Shown in pieces: positions 48,624 to 60,800 of a stretch of DNA of 64,000 nucleotides. The translations under genes were made by a program, and so were the position numbers. Location of the stretch: NCBI GenBank assembly GCA_001630475.1, contig KV419407.1:62001-126000 (forward strand). The letters are read 5' to 3'. The notes under the pieces are model-generated. The model was not told the origin of the DNA. It did no database searches and saw nothing but the letters and a program-made list of their open reading frames with translations. This DNA is from Sistotremastrum niveocremeum HHB9708. Taxonomy: Eukaryota > Basidiomycota > Agaricomycetes > Sistotremastrales > Sistotremastraceae. How positions within the stretch are numbered: position 1 is the stretch's first letter; each line of letters opens with the position of its first letter.

Positions 48624-50287
48624 CTAAGCAAGCTCAGTTTCTGTCTCCTCTTCAAGTTCAAGACTCGAAGAGTAACTATGGTAATCGCGAGTACTCGGCC
48701 TTGCACCCAGGTACACAGTCTCGCCACCTCGTAGACCGTGGTCCTTCAGCGTTTTATCGTTGCTTCGGATTTTGCCAAATATAATCAGGTTTTGTTGCTC
48801 CACGGGTATCCCTGTCGCCACTGCGACTTTGGCCTTTAAATTCGGGACAGTCGCCAGCTCCTCCACTTCAACCTCGAAGGTAACACCTTTCATGGTCCGG
48901 ACATTAAGAGTCAGGACTCGCGAACCTGTAACGGGCGTGAGGCTAAAAAAAGCGATAAAATCCTCACATACCCAGATACAAGACATCATGAGGACGCAAA
49001 CCGTGGTCCCACAAAGATGACGAATCGCTAAGGCCTTTTCCATCAATCGAAAAACGGTAATGTTCAAGTGACATCTTCTCTTCCAGCTCAATCCTCCGTC
49101 GCAAATCAGACAGCCTCGAAAAGGGATCAAATGTTAGATCGTCGAACGACTTGAACCATGTCTTGACCACGATAGGAATATCGACAGCTGTTGGAAACAG
49201 AATCAGAACGTTCATAGACTATTCGATGCAAGAGCACCATACCCATGACGACGGTGGTCCCAGTAATTATTCCGTAATCTCGGACTGGTTCGTCTCCCAA
49301 GACGCGCCGCCCATTGCAAACCAGCTTTTGCTGGGCAACTTCAATCCCAGTGATATCTTGGATCTTTGTTTTGAGCTGAAGAACATGATCGCCCGTTTCG
49401 ATCCGGAGGTTGAAACTCCTGTCATTTTCCAGACCGAACGTTCGAATGTTGATATGAAACAGCTTTGGAGGTGCTGTTAGTGACGTCTTCAGAAGGTCAA
49501 CCCAAGAATGAACCATGTGTAAAACGTACCGAGCCTCAAAATAGTTCCAGGCTCTACTTCTGACTGTTCCAGAGTGGCATGTTCATTGAGTTCTTCTCCG
49601 TTTTGATAGAATGCGAGATCCCGTGGGTCAGGAATGTTCGGATCCAACTGCATGTAGTCCCTGACATTGGCGACACGATCGAACGGTCGACACACAACTG
49701 GATAAAGATCCGCATCAATCTTCACGAAGATTTGATAGCTGTGGGATACTTGAGATGCCACCAGGTCAGAACATCGCTGTCAAAGAAGAAACATGCGTAC
49801 ATTCCAAAGTTAAAGCCTGCCCGTCCAAAGGATATTCACAAATCATCTTGGCATCTTCCAGTTCGGTGTCTCTAAGTAACAACGTCTGAAGCTTCGGAAC
49901 AATTCCTTCTTCTGCAGCAATTGTCTTCTTGATCTGACCAACTGTGTGGCGCGGGTTGACCTCGATAGCAAACGAGGTCCCATCGGAGACATGAAAGGTT
50001 ATCCGCGATAGATTGATATCAGGAGTACCTGCATGGTCGTTAATCCACAGCAACTCCAACTACAAACGCGACGTACCAACATGTATGGTAACACCGTCCT
50101 GGTACGAGTAGTGTGAGACGGGTCGATTGTTCTGCAACTCGACGCCATCCAGAGTCAAAGACGTGATAGGGCGCTTTATATTCATCTGCTCTTGAACTTT
50201 CTTTTTCAAGTCCGAAATCTTGGTGCTCGGAGAGACATTGTCCAGGACCAAGGTCTTCCCCAGAAACGTCTGCACTGAGATTCGCAT
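48624..50287 (-). CDS. Protein of six tandem ubiquitin-like domains
   Basis: Six exons (50287-50077, 50028-49801, 49748-49530, 49473-49243, 49187-48972, 48925-48624) sum to exactly 468 residues. Each exon encodes one ubiquitin-like domain of 70-77 residues: UBL1 1-70, UBL2 71-146, UBL3 147-219, UBL4 220-296, UBL5 297-368, UBL6 369-442, then a 26-residue acidic Ser/Glu tail. Best matches to ubiquitin: UBL1 RISVQTFLGKTLVL; UBL4 LKTKIQDITGIEVAQQKLV and VRDYGIITGTTVVMG; UBL6 LKAKVAVATGIPVEQQNLI, FGKIRSNDKTLKDHGL. Domains end in a single Gly or none (HVG, YLG), never Gly-Gly, so the protein should not be cleaved like polyubiquitin or conjugated. Lys equivalent to K48 survives in UBL5 and UBL6. All introns (46-56 bases) are phase 1 at domain borders. 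Role unknown; a rigid multivalent scaffold for ubiquitin-binding factors is a guess. Confidence 0.9.
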
Positions 50288-50580
50288 TGGAATAGAGGGC
50301 CGGGGAGAGCAGCGGGATGCTGAGTCGCTGAGTCGGAACCGTCGAGCAGTGCAGTCACGGATCACTTCATAGCCCCTTTAATAATCAGACAGTTTGACTG
50401 CGCGTTAGTCGCGATACTGGGTGACCATTTACATGTAATCACAAGCGTGGTTGACAACTGCGTCTGCAGCAGTTGGCGGGTGCAATTTAGCCGAGAATAT
50501 GCGCGTCTTTTGAAGAGCATGGAAAGCCTGTTGCGACCATGCAAGACGGTGCGAGTTACATATATACAAGTAGAGATAAA

Positions 50581-53500
50581 TTAAACTTCAGGCGCTGGTG
50601 CACTACCTTTGCCCGGTCTAGTACTCGTCAAATGTGACGGTCCTTGCTTGCCTCCTCGCCCTCTCCCTCTCCCTCTACTCCATCCTCCAGCAGACTTGCG
50701 CTCCTTTTGTGGAGCCGCAAGCAGTTCGATAGCAGCGGCTTCCTGTCGAAGCCGTTCTTCTTCCTCTTGCCACCAGCGCAGGAATTCAGCCTCCTGACGT
50801 TTGGCTTCTTCCTGCTGCTGTATATCCCTCATGCTCAATTTAGGCTTCGACAAGCCTGCCTTCTGCTCTCGTTGTTGCTGCTGAATCGCAGTAAACGAGC
50901 TCGTGGTCGGTGAATCCTGGGGAACAAGTTCAGAGAGGACTCCTTGAGCCCATGCGCTTCCCGCTGAATCACTACAAGTTGCGTATTAGCAATATGAACA
51001 TTCAGGACAAGCCAATCTCGCCAATACTCACGAAGCGATTCGCCTCGGCTTGGGTGTGTTGGTTGCGGGAGTGAGAAGACGGACTGGAGTGATTACAGGC
51101 CCGAGTCCAGCAATGGGGGCTGCCGAGCCACCAACAGAAGTTCGACGCTGTTCTGAGAGCGGCGTTCGTCCCGCTTGAGTCTTTGGCGTCGAAGGAGAGG
51201 TAAGAGGAGTCTTGAAGGTAGGTTGAGACGGGCCCCGAGGGGTGGATGGCGCAGAATGTCCAGGAGAGTCTTGTTGTGAAGACGCTCTTGGGACAAAATG
51301 TGGAGTTGACACCGCCTTTCCCACTCTTTTCGCGCTTGCGGTCTCGGCCATTATCGCTTTCAAGTCAACTCTATTTCATGCGTCAATTGCATAGAAATGG
51401 TGAATGTTCGATGAAGGCTTACCTATTGGCATCTCGGTGAGAACTCGCCTTCCAAACGGGTGGCGGCGTCTGTTCTACGGGTGGCAGGGACAATGGTGGA
51501 ATGTCCGACAAGTTCTCCTCGTCCATTGTGAAGATGTCGGTCGAATTCTGCTCGGCGGCATTTTGTTGCGGGCTACTTGAGGGCGATCTGCATTTCTGAA
51601 CAGCACTGAACTTCAGTGGTCCTCCCCCAGTCGGAGACACTGGTGATATTTTTGGCGAAGCACGGTTGAGAGCCCGTGTACTCGGCACTATAGGCTGTGG
51701 AATGTCTTCCGATGCAAGGAAGTCGGCCCATTTCACGAGCAGGTCCTGGACGAACCTATCAGTTCGTGTGAACGGAGACTTGGTTGACTGGTGGAGTCTG
51801 ATGGCCGAAGCTAACTCTCGTAGTAGATCAAGAGGCATATCGTCCAAGAGGCGATTCTCCAACATCGTTTCCATGTTGGCAGCGATGAATTCGTGCAATC
51901 TATTCTGTAGAGGAACGACGCGGAAATGACTTGCATCGGCCAATAGAGAGCAAACATTCCACAGCTCAACGAATTGCAAAATGACGTTGGAGCAAACGAG
52001 CACAAAGTGCTCCAAGAGTAACTCGTTCTATAGCCATTGTCATTAGATGTTTCATATTTTTCAGGAGCAGTATACGCACAGCAATGTCGAGGACTTCAAA
52101 CACGAAGTCAATGGCATCCTCGCGTGACGCGACGAAGTCTACAGAAGGTTTAGCAAATTCAAACCCACCGAGAGTGATGCGCACCTAGCACATGAAACAA
52201 ACTATGTTCGTTCCCAGTGTACATATGGTCGAAGACGAGAGAAGCAGCTCGCCATTTTCTATGTCTCAACGACACGCGTATAATGTTGTTCGACTCCCGG
52301 CGCAATTTTGTCCATGCTTCTTCGTCGAAAAAGCTGGCGAAGAAAGGAGAACGGGCGCGTAGGATTGCAGAGTGAAACAGCGCAGAGCGATCGCAGAATT
52401 GAATTTCAATATCAGGTTGCGAGATATGAGAACTCAGTCCTGGCTGCGCAAGACACGTCTGAAATAGAGCGCTTTGATCGATCTTGAGAGAAGGCGTAAT
52501 TGGTTTCACGCTCGTTCCCGCTAGCGCCCCCTCAAGGCTCGGCAATTGGAGGAGATTTGCCAATTGCTGTAATTCGGCTTTAACAAGCACGGCCTTCACG
52601 CCAACCGAAGCCAGTTCACCAGCCAGCCTACGCAGTATCCGTGGATCCCAGATGGTAAGGACCATGTCCGTGTAAATGAAGGTGAGAAGGCAAAGCACTG
52701 AAAAGGGAGAGTGGTTGATATGCAGCCCGAGTTTCGTGAGGGTAATTGAGGAGTCTCTGGATGACTGCCCGGAGAGGATCTCGGAGAGGATAAGAGATCG
52801 GCTGGTCAGAATAGTACGATGGACGGGTATAGACATGGGGCCGGCCTTGACCAGGAGGTTGCTTCCTAAGCGATGCTCGAGCGAATAGTTCTTGGAGACT
52901 TTGGATTGTGCGAGAACCTTGATCAGTCTTCGCACCTCCCGAATCTGAAGAGCAACCACGGTGTTGTCGCCTTCGTCGTCCTCTGCGCCTTCAGCCAACT
53001 CAGGAGTCGGGGGCAACCCCCGGTCCGTAGGCGATGAAGCTTCGTCCTGTAGTGTGAACCATGGCCGAATGCGACCAAGATCCTGCCCCACCGTTGCAGG
53101 TGTTGAATCAAGACGCTGAGCCTGCTTAACAACTCGTAACGCTGCAAAGGCACCCGCGCTGTTCGCAGACACTCTGACTACCCTCTGAACAAAGGGGATG
53201 CGCTGGAATTTGAACGCCTTGCCACCAGTCCCCTTGGCATTGCGACTTCGTACGAAGACATGTCCCGATTCCGTGCAAAGAATGATAGAACCATCGGAAC
53301 CCAAAGCGACATCCTAGATAATACTCTTAGTATCGATTGCGAGGTTATGCGTATGGTGGAACTTGCCTTCACAGCACTAAATTGCTTACGAAGGGCCCAC
53401 ACTCTCTGGGGTTTGATACCTGCGGTAGCCCTATCTCGTCCTTTGCTGCCATCCATCTCATTCGGAGAAGGAGGAGTAAACGTGTATAAATCGCCCATAG

Positions 53501-55021
53501 ATGAGAGACACGCAAACACCTCGTCACAAGTCGTGACCTTCGTCATCATGGCTTTATTGATAGCCTGGGGTGGCCTGTAAACCGAAAACTCCGCGGGGAA
53601 GGAGTGTACGGGGAACACAATCCTAGTGTGAATGTCGTTGTAGAAGCAAATCACCTCCCTCGACTCTAGGAGGCAGGTCATCGCGGAATCCTAGAGCTGA
53701 ACATTAGATAAGGTACCTAAGACACTCAGTGTACGTACAGACAGCGCTACATCCAAGACTCGGAGGGTCACAGCTGAGACAACACGAGGCAGTATCTGGA
53801 CTGGTTGTGCATTCTTGTCATACCCGAGTTGGCCTCCGTTCGTTCCCCACGTGAACAAGGCATCAGCAGTCCAACAAGCGCTTGCTGTCTTGGCTGCAGC
53901 AATTCCAAGGACAATCTCTTTTTTGAGGAGTCCGTGTACCTTTCTGGGAACGCTTTGTATAGGCTCCTCTCCTTTCGGAATTTCCAGAACATAGCCCAAC
54001 TGAGAAAATCGATTGAGGCCCCAGCTCAGGACATCACCGTTTGACGATAGGGCAAGCGAGTGATCCTGGCCTGCTGCGATCTTGGATATCTTGTGGGATA
54101 AACCGCTGATAGGTAAGAGACTGTACTGAGTGTTTTGCATAATCCCAAGGCGGCCTCCACTCCCGAACCCACAGACCCGAACGTTCGCTCTCGACTCCGA
54201 CGTCAAAACAACTAGAAGGAGGTTATGGATTATTGCGTTCCTGACACGGTGAGATCTTACTGGTATGCAGTTTGGCCATAGTTATGTCGCTAAAGGTGAT
54301 CGGGGTGAACCTTTCCTTGATGGGTTTCGCTGGATCATCTTCTGTCTTCAGCAGAACCTGGTCAGGGTTCGAGCGATCCTCAGCATCACCGTGACCCAGT
54401 GTAGCATTGCTAAAGGAAGAAAAATCAGAGGATTGGAAAAGATTGGCAAGGGATTCGCATACCGGTTGGTACCCCAGGTAAAGAGCTCTGCCGTATCGAA
54501 GGTTGGTTCAGGCTTCGTCCCATTTACAGTAGAATTATATAAATCGAAGGCAGTGTAGCCTTCGTAGTCCTTGAGCGAGATATCGATATCGTCCCGCTGA
54601 AGAAGGAGGATGCTTTGACTGATCAACACGGGATCACAGCAGACGGGGCAAATTTGACATACCAAGCTGGCAAATTCCCGACATACATAGCTCTATGCAA
54701 AGCTGACCAATGACTCTCCATGTCCTGAATATTGACGTTGATGCCAGGGTGGGCCAATAGCATTCGCACATATTCAAGGGCGCCGGCGTCCACACTGCTG
54801 CACGCTAAATGAAGCACAGTCCTTCCAAACGAATCTCGTGCGTTGACGTCGACGACGGGCGCATTTGACAAGGGAGAAGGACGGGTCCAAGACCTGCCTC
54901 CACTACTGCTCATGGTGTTCTGAGTGCCATAGTTGGATCTCGAATTCCCCAAGACCTTCTGGAACGCCTGCTGGTTCCGGAATATATAGTGCACATGGAG
55001 CACATTCTGATGGGTATTCAT
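50581..55021 (-). CDS. IBTK-like protein: ankyrin, RCC1, two BTB domains
   Basis: One large multi-exon gene, roughly 1,250 residues. Order from the N-terminus: ankyrin repeats (NARDSFGRTVLHLACSS, WSALHRAMYVGN, LKDYEGYTAFDLYN); an RCC1 propeller (ELFTWGTNRNATLGHGD, VCGFGSGGRLGI, AAGQDHSLALSSNGDVLSWG, ALFTWGTNGGQLGYD); BTB1 (GSNLLVKAGPMSIPVHRTIL); BTB2 (IEIQFCDRSALFHSAILRAR, SPFFASFFDEEAW, FDHMYTGNE); a helical BACK-like part; a Ser/Pro-rich linker; and a C-terminal helix LSMRDIQQQEEAKRQEAEFL with an RG-rich patch. Ankyrin-RCC1-BTB-BTB is the IBTK layout. Animal IBTK is a cullin-3 adaptor, so a role in substrate ubiquitination is likely. The start at 55021 is the first usable ATG. It lies 294 bases upstream of the six-UBL gene on the same strand. 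Confidence 0.87.
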
Positions 55022-55606
55022 GCAATGGAGAAATGACGCTTTCAGTCTGGGAGGTCAGATAATGATCTCCCGATAGACTGATGCGTCTGGTGTCGCCTGT
55101 GCTCGCAAAGACGAACAAACTAGGGCGAAAAGTCGGTCTCAAACGAGGAGATCGATGAGAAAATAATGCCTCTTGGATGTCAAGAGCTCTCAGAGTATCG
55201 GTGAGCTGATATGTGCCGCAAGCAGGAGCCGATGGAAGTTCTGAGATAACGGAGATAACGATTTCTTGACAACGGACGAGCAGAAGAGCAACAAAGATTG
55301 TAGTCGCCTTTGTGGTGAGTATGGGCAGAGTCAGGAGCTGCTACGGGGCTGGTCTGGTACTCTGGCAAGGTGAGGATGGGATGGAGTACGAGTCAACGTG
55401 CATCGGATACGGCGGAGAAAATCAGGCGCGCTGACGTAACGGACGGAGGCGGCTCAATGTCAAAAGACACGTTTGAACGCGATAATCAGCCACGTAAATT
55501 GAAATGAACCTGTTGTACAAGATGTGATAATATAGATAGCGATAGCGATAGCACACGTAGGGGTGAAAGCTTCGGGCCCATGCGCATTATAGAAAGGGAG
55601 CCAAAT
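55022..55606. other. Intergenic stretch upstream of the IBTK-like gene
   Basis: Promoter of the IBTK-like gene and 3' UTR of BCAS2. A 79-codon minus frame (54903-55142) overlaps the first ankyrin exon in another frame and looks like a shadow. A simple repeat (gatagcgatagcgatagc) lies near 55533-55550. No other gene seen. Confidence 0.45.
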
Positions 55607-56418
55607 TTAACCAACGGCGGTGAGTTCTGACTCTCGTGCCTCCAGTTGTTCGATCTCGGCTTCAAGAGCGACGTTGGCCAGCTCAATCTGCAGAACTTCC
55701 GATATCAATTCCGTCCACCGAGTCTCCAATGCAGTCAGTTGATTCCCTAACAGGGTCTAAGAAGAATAGAAATCAGCAACCGACGTGCATACAAATCACG
55801 AGTGCAGACCTGATTGTTTTTGCGCTCTCGGTTCACATCTGTAACCGCTTCTTGAAGTTTCTCAGCTTCTTTCTCTATAATGTTCACTTCTGCCTCTAGC
55901 AAGTAGTTGTGAACCTTCCATGAGTTGGCTCCGTAATTTTGGAGGAGGGCAATGTTCGTTTGCCTATGATTGAGCAACCGTGAGCCAAGGTTGAGCGAGT
56001 CATGACTTTGTCTGACATAACATACCGTAATTGCTGGTGTTCCAGTTGGGCCCTCGCATTCTGCAGCGCGCTCGTCCATTCCTCTTCTGTCGCATTTGGA
56101 CCTGAAGGCACCGGTAATTGATACCTGTGCATATCGAGTGGAGGTATGGGTTGATTCGCTTCAGCCCTATCCAGTTCTGCCTTCAACAAAGGATGGTTCT
56201 GCAATGCTCATTCAATAAATTTGACTGATGCGAGACTGGCGAATTACTTCAAAAGGAGCGAGTGCGGGTTGGAGCTTCGGGTGTAAAACATTGGGGGGCT
56301 TGGGTTCCCGTCGAAACTCTTTCTCGACTAGCTCTTTCAAGTTAGGATGGTTTTCGAGGTCATTATCGTAGTAGGGCAGAGAATCGAATATTTCTGGTGG
56401 TTGCTGGTCCGAGGCCAT
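55607..56418 (-). CDS. BCAS2: Pre-mRNA splicing factor BCAS2/Spf27/Cwf7
   Basis: Subunit of the Prp19 (NineTeen) complex of the spliceosome. The protein reads MASDQQPPEIFDSLPYYDND, LKELVEKEFRREPKPP, APFE joined over a 49-base intron to NHPLLKAELDRAEANQPIPP, DMHRYQLPVPSG, NARAQLEHQQLR, QTNIALLQNYGANSWKVHNY, EAEKLQEAVTDVNRERKNNQ and a final coiled coil ending RESELTAVG. The pattern PYYD..., F-x-x-E, QPIPxLDM-RYxLPxP and WKVxN is diagnostic for BCAS2. I chose ATG 56418 because it matches the usual N-terminus. An in-frame ATG at 56457 would add 13 residues and overlap the start codon of the divergent complex I gene. Confidence 0.9.
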
Positions 56419-56455
56419 TTCAGAGGCGCGCATCGGAGTTGGAAGCGCTAAAGCC
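56419..56455. promoter_or_regulatory. Very short divergent intergenic region (BCAS2 / complex I 30 kDa)
   Basis: Only 37 bases separate the two start codons, so the 5' UTRs or promoters must overlap the neighbouring coding sequence or each other. The sequence around 56454-56459 is CCATGG, which offers an ATG on both strands. Confidence 0.7.
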
Positions 56456-57539
56456 ATGGCCTTGCGAGCCACTTCACGCATTGGGTCTCTGCTCAATGCA
56501 AGGACAACTCAGGGATTTGTTAGGGCACCTGTGTCGCTTATTAGGCATATCTCGTCGTCCAAACCCGCTCTACAACGTGAGGTTCTCTCCCGCCGCTCCT
56601 TGGGATTGCTAAAGACAGCTACGACCTAGCCTCATCTTCACCTTTCGACGAGCAGACTTCCCCAAACCCCACTCTAACCCGCCACGCGGAGACGACACCT
56701 GCTCTTCATCAGTTCGGGTCATATATCCTCCAGTCGCTCCCAAAATTCGTGCAACAGTTCTCAGTACTCAAGGATGAACTAACGCTATACATCCCCCCAT
56801 CCGGAGTCGTGCCAGTGCTTACATATCTTCGGGACCACTCGAACTGTCAATTCAAGCAGGCGATATATGTGACTGCAGTCGACTTTCCGGAACGCGACAA
56901 AAGATTCGAAATTGTGTATCACTTGCTCAGTCTGAAATATGCCGCTCGAATCCGAGTCAAGACTTACGCGAGTGAGGTGGATGCTGTACCAACCTCTTCT
57001 GGAGTTTTCCGTGGCGCCGATTGGTATGCACACAGAATGATTCAGACGCATGAGATCTGATCGTCCTTATAGGTATGAACGAGAAATCTATGATTTGTTT
57101 GGCGTCTTCTTTGAGAATCATCCTGATCTGTGAGCTAATTGACGAATTGGTGTCTTGCATTTCTCATGTCCACTGTAGGCGCCGAATCCTAACGGACTAT
57201 GGTATGCTCATCATCAACCCTTTTATGTTATCGGAATAACTGAACCGCAAAAACAGGCTTTGAAGGACATCCATTACGCAAAGATTTCCCGTTGACTGGG
57301 TACACAGAGGTTAGATACGACGAAGAGAGCAAGCGTGTTGTGTATGAACCCCTGCAGCTCACCCAGGCCTTCCGGTATGTCAGAGTTACCACTGTAAGAG
57401 TTTACCTTGACAGCCAAATTTCAGAAACTTCGAAGCGCAATCGCCTTGGGAAATGGTCGGACAGGGCACACCAGGGAAACGGCCAGACAATCTCAAACCT
57501 CTGCCGCCTCCGCCGCCTCCAGAGCAGAACAAGAAATAG
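56456..57539 (+). CDS. NDUFS3: NADH:ubiquinone oxidoreductase 30 kDa subunit (NDUFS3/Nuo30)
   Basis: Core peripheral-arm subunit of mitochondrial complex I. ATG 56456 opens a clear import sequence ([19 protein letters not shown], rich in Arg/Ser, with HISSSKPAL near a likely cleavage site). Then [75 protein letters not shown], and [20 protein letters not shown] split by an intron, followed by [20 protein letters not shown] and [16 protein letters not shown]. The last two stretches are the family signature (ERE-x-x-D-x-F-G-x-x-F, then [20 protein letters not shown]). The C-terminus is a polyproline run [12 protein letters not shown]. Stop 57537-57539. Confidence 0.95.
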
Positions 57540-57838
57540 AGATAGACTTCATGTACAGTACATACAAGTTTGGAGTCCAGAAGCTCGAGCTGTTAGTTGA
57601 GGTGAGATGATGTGGTTGAGACCCAAGCACTGGCAGATCTCGTCGGGAGACAGACCCCGAAAGCCCGCCCAAACGGATAGGGTCTCTAGCTCCTACTTGT
57701 GCATTACATTTTAGGGAATTCAATTCCTGCCCCTTGCACCTCACCACAAGTGTTAGTTTCATGGTCATTTGCAGCTTTGTACAGACAGAAACTCATGTCG
57801 CAAAATTCTTAGTGCGCAACCAGGCTCCCGTTCCATGA

Positions 57839-60800
57839 ATGGCGAACCTCGATGCAGGCGCGGCAGACTCATTCGCAAGTTTGCAGTCCTCAACCATTGA
57901 TAATACCCCATCGCAAGAGAACGCAGCGGTCGAGGAGGAGGCTCCATCACCCTTGAAGTCAACTACGGATGGAGGTGGCACTGCAATAGTGATCAAGGAT
58001 ACAAAGGATACATCTTCTGAATGTACGTTCTTCAAACGTTTCGAATGCTCATGAGATACGAAACCAGGACTGAGACTATACCTGATAGCGGGATCAACTG
58101 CTCCGTCCATTCAGTCGAGCGCAAGTGTGCCTCCTCTGAAACGTTTCAGTTCTGTGAGTATAAACAAGAAATTCCTGGAGAAAACTTCTTCGGCGTCGCC
58201 CAGCACATCAGGTGGCCCTTCAACAGCGAGTACTAATTCGAAAGCGAGCAGTGTGGTTGGTGAGTGTCGCTGATTTCTTACACGGTTGATTTGTTGCTCA
58301 AATCGCTGCTTCATTTTGTCTCTTCCGTATACTCCATGCCACCTGCTAGCTCGACCCACTCCCCAAATCGCCCCGACACCTTCCCGTCTAGTGACCGCGA
58401 AACTCACCGGTGCTCCATTAAGTCAGTCCTCGACAGCAGGATGGTCAAGACCGGCAGCCTCGACACCATCACCCATCTCTCATGCCGCAGGACCTTTGCC
58501 GGGCGTGTCTCAACCTTCAACCTCATCACAAACGACATTGTCGGGATCATCACAGTCGCGTGTAGCTACCTCGGGGAGCACTGTGGCGAGTGGCCGATTA
58601 CGTTCAGGAAGTCCTGCATGGGTCCACCTCAACTCCGTGAAACCTACCGACTCGAAAGTCTCGAATGATTTCCCTACTGCTGCTGAAGCGGCAACTGGTG
58701 AGTGATCATACAAATATTTGACCCATTTTAACTGTCGTTTGTACCTCCTTTTGCATTTTCCCGTGGTTGAAGATACGCGACTCACAAATGATACTTCTTT
58801 GGCTCTTGCAGGTCGAAAAGTAAAATCTGCGCAAACTCAAGTCGCTGCTGAAGCGGCTGCAGCTGAGAAACAGGCTATGATGCAGACCGCTGATACCTTC
58901 CGAGGCGTGCACCTTGACCCCAACGCTCACCATTGGGATGAGGTCAGTTGAACATAATAATAAGCATCATAAAACATCTTTTCACATATTTTCTTTAGGA
59001 GGACGAAGATGCTGATTTTTTGGACGACGTTATTGATTTTGGGGACGGAAGACAATATAAAATTGGCGAAAAGGACGAAGCAGCGCAAGCCACTGCCGCC
59101 GCGGCGTCGGGCGTGGGAGGGGTGCATGGCCCAGCAGACGGTCCCGTAAGTAAGACCGAACGATTTGGTGACGACTTCGATCGCAGTTGGCCCCGCTCCC
59201 AGCGAGCACACTCACCAATCAAGTCAACGATTTCCAAACCTCCCAACCCAACACCCTCCAACCCTGCCTCTGCTCATCCTAACGGCTCTCTAAGACTGAC
59301 TCAGTCTGGGTTCGCGGAAGGTCCTCAGTCCAGAGTTTTGTTCAATGAACGTTCTAATCGACTGGAGCCATGGTCAAACAGGCCGTCGATGCATAATTCG
59401 GGACTGATTCCCTTGCGTAAAGAATCCCATGGTGATTCTTCCAAACCTTCATCTGCCGACCTGGCCCCTACCTACGCTTCTCGTGTACATCTTTTGCACA
59501 GAGATGATTCGCATCGAATCCTGGACCCGACCGCCGATTCATCGATGAGAGTGATTCATCCTCCTGTGCGTAATCCCTCACAGGATAGAGCGGAGAGACA
59601 AGTATCTCCTTCCTTCCCCCCCATTTCCCAAAGAACTGCCCGAGATTCCTCGCGAGAGACTCATCGTTCAGCGAGTGACCGCCGGCAGAGTTTCATTTCT
59701 CAAAGCGGAAGAGAAAACAGTCGAGACAGCGACCGGGCAGCTGGCTCGGATACTCATCGGGGCCGTTCGAGAGAGCGCGTTTCGATTATCTCTCATATGC
59801 CTATTGTTGCACCTACAGCTCCATCACGGTCTCCAGAAACTCATGTTTCCTCGTCTATCTCACATCATATCGAGTCATCTCCCATTTCACCCACCAAGTC
59901 TGCTTCGACTGGTTTTGCCGACGACCCCGCCGCTGTTACCAGCGCGAATGGACTACTCATCGACCGGGACGAGATCATGAAAGTCGCGATGCTGACGGCA
60001 GCTGAGCGTGCTAAACGAAGACGACAGGAAGAGGAAGAGGAACGAGAAAGGCAAAAGGAACGCGCCCGCAAGAAGGCTCTCGAGCTGGAGGCCAAGATGA
60101 AAGCTGAAGCAGAAACGCTTGCACCAGTTATTCCTCCCAAAACGCAACCTGAGGTACCATCTTCTTCACCGTTTTTGACTAAATCATAATTCATATTCAA
60201 AGGACGACCCAATGAGTAGGCCTGAGCCCCAATTGCACTCTTCAGCAATTCCGAACGACCCCCAAAGTAGCGCGGTGCCGCATGTACCGGAGGAACACGC
60301 AGAGAACTCCAATCGTCTTCCCGGCAAGACATTTCCATCGCAAAGAGGGAGTTTTTCACGCAAATTGTCTTCAAGCGAAACACGACCGCCACCCATTGAA
60401 CCGCGACCTTCGCCTGCCTCTATCGCTGTGTCTTGGAGACCCAAAACTATCAAACCTGATGCTGGACAGTCGCCTGACATTTCGCGATCGCTCGTGTCTG
60501 ATAAAATATCTTTCAAAGAGCCTGTCGTTGCCTTGCCTCTGTCACAACCGACTACAGATATATTTTCGTTCAATCCAGATGAAAGTATTGAAGTAGTCGA
60601 GTTCAATGACTTGAGTAAAATCATGGACGATGGGACTACTCTTCCGTCTGCGTCCATCCCTCTTGCTCAACCTGCCAGAGTGCGTTCGGCGCGTCCTGTG
60701 GCTAGCGACTTTTTCGACCTTCCCAATCCCGCTTCTAGTAATGCGAAACCATGGAGAAAACTCAGTGGGCATTTGCATTCTATTTCGTTGTGGAATAATA

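Noticed and set aside
48624-50287. Polyubiquitin precursor as the identity of the six-domain gene.
   Set aside because: The domains differ strongly, lack Gly-Gly ends and are separated by introns. True polyubiquitin repeats are nearly identical.
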